Positions 40,263 through 49,126 are shown, counted from the first letter of the stretch. The stretch is DNA of 64,000 bases from an uncultured Paracoccaceae bacterium (GCA_937916485.1 CALFSV010000068.1:1-64000); one strand, 5' to 3'. Translations and numbers: made by a program. Notes: a model not told the origin generated them from the letters alone.

Positions 40263-41066
40263 TCAGGCGACGTCGAACAGATCCAGATCGTTCAGGCGCA
40301 GGCGCGGCATGAGTGGCGCGCCAAAATCTTCGAGCGTGCGGATATGCGGGAAGCAAGACAGGAAGAGGTCGAGCATCTCTCCGCGCAGGTTCACCAGGTG
40401 GGCTGGGCCGGGGTGGTAGCTTTCGACTTCGACGCCGTTTGCGACCAGCTTGTGCGGCTTGGCCAGGCCAAGGTGGTACACCTGAACCGAAGTGGGAGGT
40501 GTCAGGGCCACAATGTTGACCCCGTCAATAAAGTCGCGTGCCGGGATTGCAGCAACGTCGTGACCGGTCAGCACCTTGATGCCGGGCGCACGATGGGCAA
40601 GGCGGGCACGCGGCCCCAAGACCAGATCGGGCATCGGCCGGGCGATGCCCAGCGAATCCGCGGCAATGCGGGTCAATTGTCCCATGGCCGGGTCCTGATT
40701 CTTGGCATGTGACGAAAGAACCGTTGCGCCACGCCAAAGCAGGGTTTGCATCCCCCCGTCGACGGTGCGGATCTTCATCCCGGGCCACAGGTCTTCGACC
40801 GCGACTTCACCATGATCAGTGGGCAATAGTGTGCCACGCGCAAAGGCTGCAAAGGCATCTTCAAACACCGGGATCGCCGGAACAATTCGCGTGAAATCCA
40901 CGATGTCATTGGGGTGAGTAGGCGACAGGTGGACAATCTCGACCTTGCGCATGAGAGGCATCACACGCTGAGATCGTCCATCTGACTGGGTGAGCCGACC
41001 TGAGGAAGTCGGACCTGGATCTTGGGTCACCACCAGATCGGTGGCGGGTCTATGGGGCTTGAGCAT
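40263..41066 (-). CDS. Single-domain Hint protein (Hint_2-type)
   Basis: 267-residue protein with a Hint-like domain (about residues 70-235). FARGTLLPTDHGEVAVEDLWPGMKIRTVDGG is the expected opening (GT.L.T..G...VE.L..G), then LVLGPRARLAHRAPGIKVLTGHDV and HLGLAKPHKLVANGVEVESYHPG. It lacks an obvious catalytic Cys at the usual first position (Ala-Arg-Gly here), so splicing or autoprocessing is doubtful. Such proteins are abundant in Rhodobacterales; their role is unknown. ATG 41066 follows AGG at a workable distance; GTG 41075 is an alternative. Confidence 0.75.
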   Translation of the reverse strand: MLKPHRPATDLVVTQDPGPTSSGRLTQSDGRSQRVMPLMRKVEIVHLSPTHPNDIVDFTRIVPAIPVFEDAFAAFARGTLLPTDHGEVAVEDLWPGMKIRTVDGGMQTLLWRGATVLSSHAKNQDPAMGQLTRIAADSLGIARPMPDLVLGPRARLAHRAPGIKVLTGHDVAAIPARDFIDGVNIVALTPPTSVQVYHLGLAKPHKLVANGVEVESYHPGPAHLVNLRGEMLDLFLSCFPHIRTLEDFGAPLMPRLRLNDLDLFDVA

Positions 41067-41381
41067 GCGGCGCACCTATTGGTTTGTCACATCATCTGTC
41101 GGCCCCACCGACAACATATGAAGTAAGTTGTTGTTGAACTGAACATGCGTCCAGCACCGCGATAAAGTCAAAAACTTTGGGGGATCCGGCTTTGAACCAT
41201 GTCTAATATATGCCTGGGGCAAGGATTGTTTACGAGACTTTCAGGAATCCTGCCACAATTCGATTCGGGACATTTTGAGGCTGAACTGCCCAAAAAGGAA
41301 AAGCCGCCCGGGCACTACGCTGGGCGGCTTGAGTACTGAGTTTGGAATGATCGGGAGGCGGCCCAAGAGAGCCGCCGCTGA
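41067..41381. other. Non-coding spacer between the Hint gene and a small gene
   Basis: About 310 bases. It contains the inverted repeat ACAAC-N11-GTTGT (41111-41131), a hairpin at 41301-41330 and a GGCGGC/GCCGCC hairpin at 41357-41376. No coding region was seen. The Hint promoter should lie in 41080-41200. Confidence 0.5.
41301..41330 (-). terminator. Terminator of the small gene at 41382-41534
   Basis: AAGCCGCCC and GGGCGGCTT form a 9-bp stem. Read on the minus strand it is followed by TTTCCTTTTT, a typical terminator tract. Confidence 0.8.
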
Positions 41382-41534
41382 TCAGGCGGACTTTTGCGGG
41401 CGCGTCTCGGTTTCATTGGCCTTGCGCTTGGCAATCATGGCCTTGCGGGGGGCACCGCGTTCCCATGGCATGCGGGTCTGACAGGCCGCAGCCTCTGCAA
41501 TCATGCGTTTGGTCCAGCGTTTCTCAGTCGACAT
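41382..41534 (-). CDS. Small basic conserved-looking protein, 50 residues
   Basis: MSTEKRWTKRMIAEAAACQT with MPWERGAPRKAMIAKRK following; ends ETRPQKSA. It is too short for ordinary gene finders. AGGAG lies eight bases before the ATG, codons are biased to G/C at third positions, and a strong terminator follows. I recall similar short basic proteins in Rhodobacterales genomes but no function. It may be a nucleic-acid-binding protein given its positive charge; that is inference. Confidence 0.65.
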   Translation of the reverse strand: MSTEKRWTKRMIAEAAACQTRMPWERGAPRKAMIAKRKANETETRPQKSA

Positions 41535-41543
41535 CTGCGTCTC

Positions 41544-41648
41544 CTATGCAATCTTGGTCTGGCCCGGTGGTGCGGGTTTGAAGACATCTTGGCCCAGCTG
41601 TACGGCAGCAGTTTGGCGGGGGCGGGGCTTATTTCGCAGCGCAGGCAT
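41544..41648 (-). other. Possible 34-residue ORF before the small gene
   Basis: An in-frame sequence from ATG 41648 to TAG 41544, starting MPALRNKPRPRQTAA. Its stop sits nine bases ahead of the next start, so the next ribosome site overlaps it (TAGGAG). No ribosome site precedes the ATG clearly. It could be a leader peptide or chance. Confidence 0.25.
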
Positions 41649-41786
41649 GTGGATTGTGGCGAGGGTGTTGTTTTGACAATGCCAGGAATGTCCTTGGGAA
41701 CTAGGCCATTGTTTCTCTTTTGGGTACGATAGCAGCATGGCCCCCGTCAGGGCGTGTCACGCCCGGGTCCCGAAGCTGTCACACTC

Positions 41787-42542
41787 TCAAAGGCGAATAG
41801 CGGCAATCAGCCGACCGTAGTCGGCCTCTTGGGCATGTGTGGTCCTGCGATAACTGAAGAATCGGTCGGGATCCGAATAGGTGCAGTTCCGCGTCCATTC
41901 CGCCTCTGCAACCCCGGCGGCGCGCAGGCGCCACAGGATGTAGCCGGGCAGGTCGAATTGAAGGCGGTCAGCCGCCCCTTGGGCGAAGAAGCGACCAGCC
42001 TCAGCGTCGTCCGCCAGAAAGGCATCAAGGAACTCTGGCCCGACTTCATAGGCCTTCTGGCTGATGGTCGGACCAAGGACGGCGCGGATAAGCGAACGCT
42101 CTGCCCCCAGAGCCGTCATCGCATCGAGGGTAGCGTCGAGGATTCCGCCCAGCGACCCTTTCCATCCTGCATGGCAGGCGCCAATGACGCCGGCCACTGC
42201 GTCCGCGAACAGGACTGGCCCGCAATCTGCGGTCAGAACGGACAAGGCAAGGCCAGGTGTCGCCGTGACGATCCCGTCTGCCTTGACCAGAGCAGATGGC
42301 CGGCCCGTCAACGTCACGACATCGGCGGAATGAACCTGGTGAACACCACAAAGGAGGGCCTCGTCCACGTCGAGTGCGGCCGCCACCCGGGCGCGGTTGA
42401 TCGCAATCGCCTCTTTCTGGTCCGAACTGCCATAGCCACAGTTCAATCCGGCAAAGACGCCCGATGACGCTCCCCCGGCCCGCCCGAAGAACCCGTGGCG
42501 CACAGGGGCAAGGATGTCCGAAGTGATGATGTCGAGGGTCAT
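41787..42542 (-). CDS. pgeF: Peptidoglycan editing factor (YfiH/PgeF family)
   Basis: Copper-oxidase-like fold protein; E. coli PgeF removes wrongly inserted L-serine from UDP-MurNAc precursors. The 251-residue protein has the metal-site motifs GVHQVHSADVV (about 66-76), LTADCGPVLFAD (about 102-113) and GACHAGWKGSLGG (about 119-131). Its start overlaps the midA stop by four bases, so the protein is coupled to midA and lgt. Confidence 0.92.
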   Translation of the reverse strand: MTLDIITSDILAPVRHGFFGRAGGASSGVFAGLNCGYGSSDQKEAIAINRARVAAALDVDEALLCGVHQVHSADVVTLTGRPSALVKADGIVTATPGLALSVLTADCGPVLFADAVAGVIGACHAGWKGSLGGILDATLDAMTALGAERSLIRAVLGPTISQKAYEVGPEFLDAFLADDAEAGRFFAQGAADRLQFDLPGYILWRLRAAGVAEAEWTRNCTYSDPDRFFSYRRTTHAQEADYGRLIAAIRL

Positions 42543-43600
42543 GCCTCAAGTCCCGGTGGCGTCGACGAGCCCTCAGGATAAAGGCTCATTACCTTGAACA
42601 GCAGACCCATCTCATCCGCGTGGGTCAAGCGCTGATAGCCCGCAATATGCGCGGCAAGGCGTGCATCGGACAGATTGCGGGCAAGTGCCTCTGCCCGGGC
42701 ACTGATTCCAAGCCGTTCAAGGAACAGGCCCTGGGGGCACAGGCGGCTATGGCGGGCCGGGGCGGCAGCCTTGGCAATGGCCTCAAAGTCGACATGGGCC
42801 GTAAGGTCGGCTGACCCCGGCGCTTCCAGCGGGTCGGCGGGCTCATGGCCACGGAGGGCCTGAAAGGTGTCGCCCAGACTTCGCCAGTCCCCATAGTCGA
42901 TAATTAGGGCCAGGCCGCCATGCGCGACAAGTCGAGTCCCAATTGTTGCTGCAATCGCGGTCGCCGGTGCACAGGTCTCAACCATATCCCCGTCCGCGGT
43001 GTCCTCCAGACGATGGACAAGAGCGGTCAGGGGGGACATCGCTGTTTGGCCAAAGCCAAGTTTGCCGTCCGGCATCAGCCCCACAACGCGTTCTCGCCAG
43101 CCGGGCCCGTCCCGCAGGAATTGGCGAATCGGCAATGCATCAAAGAACTCATTGGCAACCAGGAACAGTGGCGCGGGCGGCAACTCGGCCACTGTGTCGT
43201 ACCACCGGGCGTCGGGAAAGTGCTTGGCCTGCACAGCGCGCAAGACGGGCGAGGCCTCGACAAGGCAGATGCGGGCAGCCGCGTGGAACCCCGGCACACC
43301 GGCTGTCGCCCGCCACAGGTCGGCCATCAGCGTCCCTCGGCCCGGCCCCAGTTCCGCCAGCACAAACGGGTCGGGGCGCCCCTGATCGAGCCAGGCTTGG
43401 GCCAGGCACAGGCCAATCAACTCGCCGAACATCTGGCTGATTTCAGGGGCGGTGATGAAATCGCCCGCTGCCCCCAGAGGGTCGCGAGTGGTGTAATAGC
43501 CCATCGTCGGATGCAGCAGGCACTCGGCCATATACTCGGCCAGTGTCAGCGGTCCGGTCTGGGCGATCCGGCGGCCGATATGGGCGGCCAGAGGGGTCAC
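42539..43600 (-). CDS. MidA/NDUFAF7-type SAM-dependent methyltransferase
   Basis: 353-residue class I methyltransferase. [24 protein letters not shown] near the N terminus and [18 protein letters not shown] (about 93-110) are the family marks, with [17 protein letters not shown] following. Mitochondrial NDUFAF7 methylates a complex I arginine; the bacterial role is not firmly known. The GTG start at 43600 overlaps the lgt stop (GTGA), and an upstream in-frame ATG would lie inside lgt. Translationally coupled between lgt and pgeF. Confidence 0.9.
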   Translation of the reverse strand: MTPLAAHIGRRIAQTGPLTLAEYMAECLLHPTMGYYTTRDPLGAAGDFITAPEISQMFGELIGLCLAQAWLDQGRPDPFVLAELGPGRGTLMADLWRATAGVPGFHAAARICLVEASPVLRAVQAKHFPDARWYDTVAELPPAPLFLVANEFFDALPIRQFLRDGPGWRERVVGLMPDGKLGFGQTAMSPLTALVHRLEDTADGDMVETCAPATAIAATIGTRLVAHGGLALIIDYGDWRSLGDTFQALRGHEPADPLEAPGSADLTAHVDFEAIAKAAAPARHSRLCPQGLFLERLGISARAEALARNLSDARLAAHIAGYQRLTHADEMGLLFKVMSLYPEGSSTPPGLEA

Positions 43601-44484
43601 GCTGCTCTGCGACGGGCCCAAAGGATCAACCACAGCCCTGCCGCGATCATGGGCAAGGTCAGGGTCTGGCCCATGGTCAGGCCCCAGCCGTTGACGTGGA
43701 AGGCCAGCCCAAGCGGATTGCCGGGGGACACGAACTGTGCGTCAGGCTGGCGCACGAACTCCACAAGAAAGCGGGACAGGCCATAACCGGCTAGAAAGAC
43801 GCCTGACATGGCCCACGGGGCCCGGAGCGCTCCCCCACGGAACGCCAGCCAGCATAGCATGATCAACAAGAGCAGACCTTCCAGGGCCGCCTCGTACAAC
43901 TGCGATGGATGGCGGGCGCAAAGGGTTGTTGCCGTGGCACAGGCCTGGGCGGCCTCGCCCGGAAAGATGACCCCCCAAGGCAGGTCGGTGGGGCGGCCCC
44001 ACAGCTCTGCATTGATGAAATTGGCGATGCGGCCCAGCAGGATAGCAGGAGGGGAGGCCAGGGCAATCGTGTCGGCCGCCGATCCCAGGGGAATGGCGTG
44101 ACGACGGCTAAACACGACGATAGCTAGGGCGACGCCGATAAATCCGCCATGGAACGACATCCCGCCCTGCCACAGGATCGGGATCTCAAGCGGATGTGCC
44201 AGGTAGTAGGCGGGCTGATAGAACAGCACATATCCAAGCCGCCCACCGCCTATGATACCCAGCACGATCCAGGTCAGCAGGTTCTCGAGCACCTCGGGAG
44301 TCATCGGAGGTGTAGCCCCGCGCCAGAGGGCGGGACGACGCAAGGCTGCCACCGCAATGCGCCAGCCGATAAGGATGCCCACGATATAGGCCATCGCATA
44401 CCAACGCAGGGCCACCTCGATCCCGAAGACCGAGAACGAGACGATCTCCGGAGAGAGATTGGGAAATGGAATTCCGGTCTGCAT
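43597..44484 (-). CDS. lgt: Prolipoprotein diacylglyceryl transferase
   Basis: Inner-membrane enzyme that attaches diacylglycerol to the lipobox cysteine of prolipoproteins. The 295-residue protein has about seven membrane segments and the Lgt signature [21 protein letters not shown] (about 150-170), with [15 protein letters not shown] before it. It is the first gene of the lgt-midA-pgeF cluster and diverges from ubiK. Confidence 0.97.
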   Translation of the reverse strand: MQTGIPFPNLSPEIVSFSVFGIEVALRWYAMAYIVGILIGWRIAVAALRRPALWRGATPPMTPEVLENLLTWIVLGIIGGGRLGYVLFYQPAYYLAHPLEIPILWQGGMSFHGGFIGVALAIVVFSRRHAIPLGSAADTIALASPPAILLGRIANFINAELWGRPTDLPWGVIFPGEAAQACATATTLCARHPSQLYEAALEGLLLLIMLCWLAFRGGALRAPWAMSGVFLAGYGLSRFLVEFVRQPDAQFVSPGNPLGLAFHVNGWGLTMGQTLTLPMIAAGLWLILWARRRAA

Positions 44485-44591
44485 GGGTCCGTTCCTTGAT
44501 CTGTGCTGCCTGCGAAGTCAACTGGCCGCACCCGTCTTGTGACCGCGCCCATGGCACGCCATATAGAAGGTCAGGATCACCGGAGGCTGAC

Positions 44592-44834
44592 ATGCAGACC
44601 AAATCCAAGATATTTGACGACCTGAGCCAGTTGATGACCAACGCCATGGGCGTTGCGCAAGGGGCAAAGGACGAGGCCAATACCGCCATGAAATCCCTCA
44701 TGGACCGCTGGCTAGCCGATCGCGACTTCGTCACCCGCGAAGAGTTCGACGCAGTCCGGGCCATGGCCCAAAAAGCCCGGGAAGAAAACGCAAGCCTTCT
44801 GGCCCGCATTGAGGCCCTCGAAACCAAAGGCTGA
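44592..44834 (+). CDS. ubiK: Ubiquinone biosynthesis accessory factor (BMFP/UbiK family)
   Basis: 80-residue helical protein. FDDLSQLMTNAMGVAQGAKDE and ADRDFVTREEFDAVRAMAQKAR, then a C-terminal coiled segment (LLARIEALETKG), match the BMFP/YqiC family. In E. coli, UbiK assists UbiJ in aerobic ubiquinone synthesis. CGGAGG precedes ATG 44592 by five bases. It is on the opposite strand from lgt. Confidence 0.9.
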   Translation: MQTKSKIFDDLSQLMTNAMGVAQGAKDEANTAMKSLMDRWLADRDFVTREEFDAVRAMAQKAREENASLLARIEALETKG

Positions 44835-44880
44835 CCCAACACGGCGGCGCAAGCGCCATATGCCTGCCGGCGGTTTCTTT

Positions 44881-44932
44881 GGATTGAAAATATCCCGGGG
44901 GAACGCCGCAGGCGTGGGGGCAGAGCCCCCCA
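44881..44932. repeat. Repetitive extragenic palindromic-type element
   Basis: ATATCCCGGGGGAACGCC followed by CGCC-GCA-GGCG and GGGGG-CAGAG-CCCCC hairpins. I recall this motif as a dispersed extragenic element in Rhodobacterales genomes; it lies between convergent ubiK and the M42 gene and may end transcription from both sides. Confidence 0.6.
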
Positions 44933-44978
44933 GGTCACGATTTGAATTTCCAAAGCGACAAGAGGCTAGTCGCGCAGA

Positions 44979-46028
44979 TCAAAACTCCGCGAGGTAGGCG
45001 GCCAGGATATCCCGTGCAGCCTCAAGGTCGGTCTTGTGGATCATCTCGGTCACAGTGTGGATGTATCGGGTGCCCACGACGATGCCGATAGCCCTTGCCC
45101 CTGCAGCGGCTTGCTGAGCCGCAGCGCCATCCTGACCGCCAGCGGCCAGCATGGTGCGCTGGTAGGGGATCTTCTTGCGCAGGGCCAGGGCTTCGAACTC
45201 GGCCACGAGGGCCGTATCGGCGATGAATGAACTGTCGCGGACATGCAGGCCAAACCCATCGCCTTGCCGCGTGGTGCGGCTTTGCTCAGGCACGCCGGGA
45301 GTGTCGCAGGACAGGGTGACGTCGACGCCGATCCCGATATCGGGCTTGATCTTGTAGGCCGCCGTGCGCGCGCCCCGCAGGCCGACTTCTTCCTGGCAGG
45401 TAAAGGCAACATGAATCTCGGCGCCGCGGCCCTTCTTGCCCAGCGCCCGCATCGCCTCGATCCCCAACCAGCAGGCCACACGATTGTCGAGCGCCTTGGA
45501 CACCACCTTGTCCCCGATCTCGATGAAGGGCTCGTCCATGACGACATAGTCGCCGATCTTCACGTGATCGGCCGTGCGCTTGCCCAGGCCAAGGTCGATG
45601 ACAAAGTCGCCAACCTCAGGGACCTTCTTGCGATCCTCGGGCGAGGAGATGTGGATCGGCTTGCCGCCCGGGTTCATCACCCCCTTCAGATCCCCCTGCT
45701 CGGTGCAGACCAGGACCCGCCGGGAAAACAGGTTGCGGGGGTCGAAACCGCCGACCGGCTGGACATAGATAAAGCCGGCCTCGGTGATATGGCTGACCAG
45801 AAAGCCGATCTCGTCCATGTGACACAGCAGCATGATGCGCGGGGCATCCTTCGCCTTCTTGCCCGCATCGCGACGGCACAGCAGCGATCCCATCGGATCG
45901 GTCTCGACCACATCAAAGAGGCCCTTGATCTCTTCGGTTATCAGGGCGCGGACCCGACCTTCATGGCCGGGGACGCCGGGGGTCTCACACAGTCGTTTGA
46001 GCAAGTCGAGATTGAGGGAAGAAGACAT
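44979..46028 (-). CDS. M42 family metallopeptidase
   Basis: 349-residue co-catalytic zinc aminopeptidase of the glutamyl aminopeptidase/FrvX group. Metal and catalytic regions: LLCHMDEIGFLV (about 66-77), SKALDNRVACWLGIEAM, FTCQEEVGLRGARTA (about 208-222), GVDVTLSCDTPG and a final RYIHTVTEMIHK. TET-type peptidases form dodecamers and trim peptides in the cytoplasm. No signal peptide. Substrate range unknown. Confidence 0.93.
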   Translation of the reverse strand: MSSSLNLDLLKRLCETPGVPGHEGRVRALITEEIKGLFDVVETDPMGSLLCRRDAGKKAKDAPRIMLLCHMDEIGFLVSHITEAGFIYVQPVGGFDPRNLFSRRVLVCTEQGDLKGVMNPGGKPIHISSPEDRKKVPEVGDFVIDLGLGKRTADHVKIGDYVVMDEPFIEIGDKVVSKALDNRVACWLGIEAMRALGKKGRGAEIHVAFTCQEEVGLRGARTAAYKIKPDIGIGVDVTLSCDTPGVPEQSRTTRQGDGFGLHVRDSSFIADTALVAEFEALALRKKIPYQRTMLAAGGQDGAAAQQAAAGARAIGIVVGTRYIHTVTEMIHKTDLEAARDILAAYLAEF

Positions 46029-46326
46029 CGGGAAAACCTTTCGCTAACTCATTCAGTCTGGGCCGGTGTCACGAGGCTTGCAATGGGGAGAGGACAGACT
46101 GTTACGTCTTCGTTATCGCAACGTCATCTTGCCGGCCATTTCCTCGGGTTTGGACTGCCTTTTTTGGCGCAGGCCCGGCTTATCCCCAAAAAAGCGCTTT
46201 ACAGGAGTCGGTCCAAGGCCCCACCATATGTCGTAGGGGCGGAAAACAAATCACACCGCTACTAGAGCAGGCATCTAGCGATTGGGGCTTTGACAGGCCC
46301 CGACGCCAAAACCAACGAGGCAGCCC
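46029..46326. other. Non-coding spacer before ybjN
   Basis: About 300 bases with GGGGCTTTGACAGGCCCC (a short palindrome with a TTGACA) near 46286-46303 and several T- or A-rich stretches. No gene seen. The ybjN promoter is presumably here. Confidence 0.5.
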
Positions 46327-46830
46327 ATGGCATTGTCCGAGCAGTTTTTCGAAGCCGACGACCTACACCCCATCGATCTCGTCGAACATATCGCGGAACA
46401 CCACGATTGGGAATTTGATCGGATCGCGGATGATCAGATTGCCATGGCCGTCGAAGGCCAGTGGAAGACCTATTCTGTGACGCTGGCATGGTCCGCCTAT
46501 GATGAGACCCTGCGACTTATCTGCACCTTCGAGATGGAGCCGCCCGAAGAGCGCATGGGGGCGGTCTACGAAATCCTGAACGGCATCAATGACATGTGCT
46601 GGGCGGGGTCGTTCACATGGTGGGCTGAGCAGAAGATGATGGTCTATCGGTACGGACTTGTCCTGGCAGGAGACCAGATCGCGGGACCGGAACAGATTGA
46701 CACCATGATCAATGTGGCAGTGCAAAGTTGCGAACGGTTCTATCCCGCTTTCCAGCTCGTCACCTGGGCCAATCGAGCACCCGCAGACGCGCTGCAAATC
46801 GCCATGGCGGAGGCCTACGGGCGGGCCTGA
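46327..46830 (+). CDS. YbjN domain-containing protein
   Basis: 167-residue soluble protein. The order ADDLHPIDLVEHIAEHHDWE, ADDQIAMAVEGQWKTYSVTLAW, LRLICTFEMEPPEERMGAVYE and MVYRYGLVLAGDQI matches YbjN, a family structurally related to type III secretion chaperones. No established biochemical role. Followed by two 26-bp palindromes before proC. Confidence 0.85.
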   Translation: MALSEQFFEADDLHPIDLVEHIAEHHDWEFDRIADDQIAMAVEGQWKTYSVTLAWSAYDETLRLICTFEMEPPEERMGAVYEILNGINDMCWAGSFTWWAEQKMMVYRYGLVLAGDQIAGPEQIDTMINVAVQSCERFYPAFQLVTWANRAPADALQIAMAEAYGRA

Positions 46831-46831
46831 C

Positions 46832-46857
46832 GTAAGGTGGGTTTAAACCCACCTTAC
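46832..46857. repeat. Perfect 26-bp palindrome, copy 1
   Basis: GTAAGGTGGGTTT followed directly by its exact reverse complement. It begins directly after the ybjN stop codon (46828-46830). Confidence 0.95.
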
Positions 46858-46905
46858 CTGAGCGTCAGTCCTCGTGCCATCGAACGACAAAACGTGAGAT
46901 GCGTT

Positions 46906-46931
46906 GTAAGGTGGGTTTGAACCCACCTTAC
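46906..46931. repeat. 26-bp palindrome, copy 2
   Basis: Same sequence as copy 1 except one central base, 74 bp away in the same orientation. It lies 55 bases before the proC start. Confidence 0.95.
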
Positions 46932-46986
46932 CTTGAAGCCCGACCGCCACGGTCGTAAACCTGATCTTGATGTGGCGGAGGATCAT

Positions 46987-47802
46987 ATGAAATTGAACGA
47001 TGTGACAGAACGGGGCCTTGTGCTTCTGGGCTGTGGCAAGATGGGCTCGGCTATGCTGGCAGGGTGGTTGTCAGGTGGCATACCGCCTGCTTCGGTTTGG
47101 GTGATCGACCCGAATCCTTCGGACTGGCTGCAATCAACAGGCGTCCATCTTAACGTGGCGCTGCCAAAGACTCCTGCGGTTGCGCTTATCGCGGTCAAGC
47201 CGCAAATGATGGGATCGGCACTCCCCGCCCTCCAGGCGCTGGGCGATGGCGAAACGTTGTTCCTGTCGGTCGCTGCGGGCACCCTGATTGCCTCCTACGA
47301 AGCGGTCCTGGGCGCAACCAGTCCAATCATTCGCGCCATGCCCAACACGCCCGCTGCGATTGCCAAAGGGATCACCGCCCTCATCGGCAACGCCGTCGTG
47401 ACAGAAGTGCAGATGGAACTTGCCGAAAGTCTTTTGCAGGCCGTTGGTCAGACCGTCCGCCTGGAGACCGAAGCCCAGATGGATGCCGTCACGGCCCTTT
47501 CAGGCTCTGGTCCCGCCTATGTCTTTCATCTGATAGAGACCATGGCGGCGGCCGGTGTCGCCCAAGGGCTTTCGCCTGACCTTGCCATGGTCCTGGCCAA
47601 GGCCACGGTCAGTGGGGCGGGACAACTGGCAGAAGCCGCCGATGAGGGTCCCGCCCAATTGCGGGTCAATGTCACATCGCCCAACGGCACAACACAGGCA
47701 GCGCTCGAGGTCCTGATGGACCCCTTGACAGGCTTCCCAGCCCTGCTTGACCGTGCCATAGCCGCTGCCGCCAGCCGATCGAAGGAACTGTCGAATGGCT
47801 GA
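46987..47802 (+). CDS. proC: Pyrroline-5-carboxylate reductase
   Basis: NAD(P)H-dependent last step of proline synthesis. The 271-residue protein has LVLLGCGKMGSAMLAGWL (about 12-29), ALIAVKPQMM, IRAMPNTPAAIAKG (about 117-130) and ALSGSGPAYVFHLIE (about 170-184). ATG 46987 is fixed by GCGGAGG. Its last eight bases overlap csaA, so proC-csaA-dehydrogenase form one operon. Confidence 0.96.
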   Translation: MKLNDVTERGLVLLGCGKMGSAMLAGWLSGGIPPASVWVIDPNPSDWLQSTGVHLNVALPKTPAVALIAVKPQMMGSALPALQALGDGETLFLSVAAGTLIASYEAVLGATSPIIRAMPNTPAAIAKGITALIGNAVVTEVQMELAESLLQAVGQTVRLETEAQMDAVTALSGSGPAYVFHLIETMAAAGVAQGLSPDLAMVLAKATVSGAGQLAEAADEGPAQLRVNVTSPNGTTQAALEVLMDPLTGFPALLDRAIAAAASRSKELSNG

Positions 47803-48133
47803 GATTTCCTTTGATGATTTCCTTAAGGTCGATGTCCGAGTTGGTGTCGTCCTGAGGGCCGAGCCCTATCCTGAGGCGCGCAAACCGGCGATCAAGCTTT
47901 GGATCGACTTTGGCGATGAAATCGGTGAACGGCAGTCCTCGGCGCAGATCACTGCGCACTATGCGGCCGAGGCTCTGATCGGGAAACAGGTCCTTGCCGT
48001 TGTCAACTTTCCGCCCCGCCAGATCGGCAAATTCATGAGCCAGGTTCTCGTTCTGGGTCTGCCGGATGAGGCAGGGAACATCGTCCTTATCGGGCCCGAC
48101 CAGCCCGTCCCAACCGGAGGCCGCCTGCATTGA
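47795..48133 (+). CDS. csaA: tRNA-binding protein CsaA
   Basis: 112-residue OB-fold protein of the CsaA family, which binds tRNA and shows chaperone-like activity; it is similar to the C-terminal part of MetRS. Hallmarks are FLKVDVRVGVVLRAEPYPEARKPA, then VNFPPRQIGKFMSQVLVLG. Its start overlaps proC by eight bases, and its stop overlaps the next TTG start by four. Confidence 0.92.
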   Translation: MAEISFDDFLKVDVRVGVVLRAEPYPEARKPAIKLWIDFGDEIGERQSSAQITAHYAAEALIGKQVLAVVNFPPRQIGKFMSQVLVLGLPDEAGNIVLIGPDQPVPTGGRLH

Positions 48134-49089
48134 ATCGATTGCTGATCACCCGGACCTTGCCGGACGACAACCATGCCTTTGCCAAGGCGCATTTCGACAC
48201 CACCCTGCGGGACGCGGATCGCGGCCTGACCGAGGAGGAGGCGGCCGAAGCATTGCGCCAGTATGACGCTATCCTGCCCACCCTTGGTGATCGGTTCACC
48301 GCCGGGGCCTTTGCTGCCGCCGGAGCGGATCTGCGCTGCCGGATCCTCGCCAACTTTGGCGTTGGCTACAACCATATCGACGTCGCGGCCGCCAAGGCCG
48401 CTGGGGTCAAAGTGTCGAACACCCCCGATACGGTGACCGATGCCACCGCTGACATCGGTATGACCCTGATCCTCGCCACCTGTCGCCGGGCGGGCGAGGG
48501 GGAGAGGTTGGTCCGAACCGGGACCTGGGATGGCTGGTCACCGACCCAGATGCTGGGCACTCATGTGACGGGCAAGACGGTCGGCATCGTCGGCATGGGC
48601 CGTATCGGTCAGGCTGTCGCGCACCGCTGCCACTTTGGCTTCAACATGCCTGTCCTGTTTTACAACCGCTCGCCCAAGGGGACCCATGTGCCTGCCTTGC
48701 AGGTGGATTCTCTGGATGAGCTGATGCGCACTTCGGACATCATCGTGGTCACCGTTCCGGCCAGCGCCGAGACCCGCAACATGATTGACGCCGCTGCCAT
48801 TGCGGCGATGAAGCCGACTGGCATCCTGATCAATATCGCCCGCGGCGATGTTGTGGATGAACCTGCCTTGATCGCGGCACTGACGGATCGGCGGATTGCC
48901 GGGGCGGGCCTTGATGTCTACGCGGCCGAGCCTTTCGTGCCAGAGGCCCTCCGCCATCTTGAGAATGTGGTCCTGCTGCCGCATCTGGGAACTGCCGCCC
49001 TCGAAGTGCGGACGGCGATGGGGCAAATGGCGCTGAACAACATCATGGCCTGGGCTGCGGGCGACACCCCGCCACAAGAGGTCTGCTAA
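48130..49089 (+). CDS. D-isomer-specific 2-hydroxyacid dehydrogenase
   Basis: NAD(P)-dependent dehydrogenase resembling D-glycerate/glyoxylate-hydroxypyruvate reductases. 319 residues, with an NAD loop VGIVGMGRIGQAVA (about 149-162), the catalytic Arg in NIARGDVVDEPALIAAL, a Glu in the next helix, and the catalytic His in LLPHLGTAALEVR (about 285-297). TTG 48130 overlaps the csaA stop and is preceded by CGGAGG. Substrate cannot be fixed. Confidence 0.9.
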   Translation: MNRLLITRTLPDDNHAFAKAHFDTTLRDADRGLTEEEAAEALRQYDAILPTLGDRFTAGAFAAAGADLRCRILANFGVGYNHIDVAAAKAAGVKVSNTPDTVTDATADIGMTLILATCRRAGEGERLVRTGTWDGWSPTQMLGTHVTGKTVGIVGMGRIGQAVAHRCHFGFNMPVLFYNRSPKGTHVPALQVDSLDELMRTSDIIVVTVPASAETRNMIDAAAIAAMKPTGILINIARGDVVDEPALIAALTDRRIAGAGLDVYAAEPFVPEALRHLENVVLLPHLGTAALEVRTAMGQMALNNIMAWAAGDTPPQEVC

Positions 49090-49098
49090 AAACCCTGT

Positions 49099-49120
49099 GT
49101 CTGGGGCTTTGGCCCCAGAC
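49099..49120. terminator. Hairpin between the dehydrogenase and tdk
   Basis: GTCTGGGGC and GCCCCAGAC are separated by TTTG. No long T-run follows on either side. It lies between convergent genes. Confidence 0.6.
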
Positions 49121-49126
49121 CGGACT

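Noticed and set aside
40263..41066. Hedgehog-type autoprocessing or intein gene
   Set aside because: There is only a Hint-like domain and the usual first catalytic cysteine was not found.
46832..46931. CRISPR array
   Set aside because: Only two palindromic copies with a single 48-base spacer; no cas genes are present.
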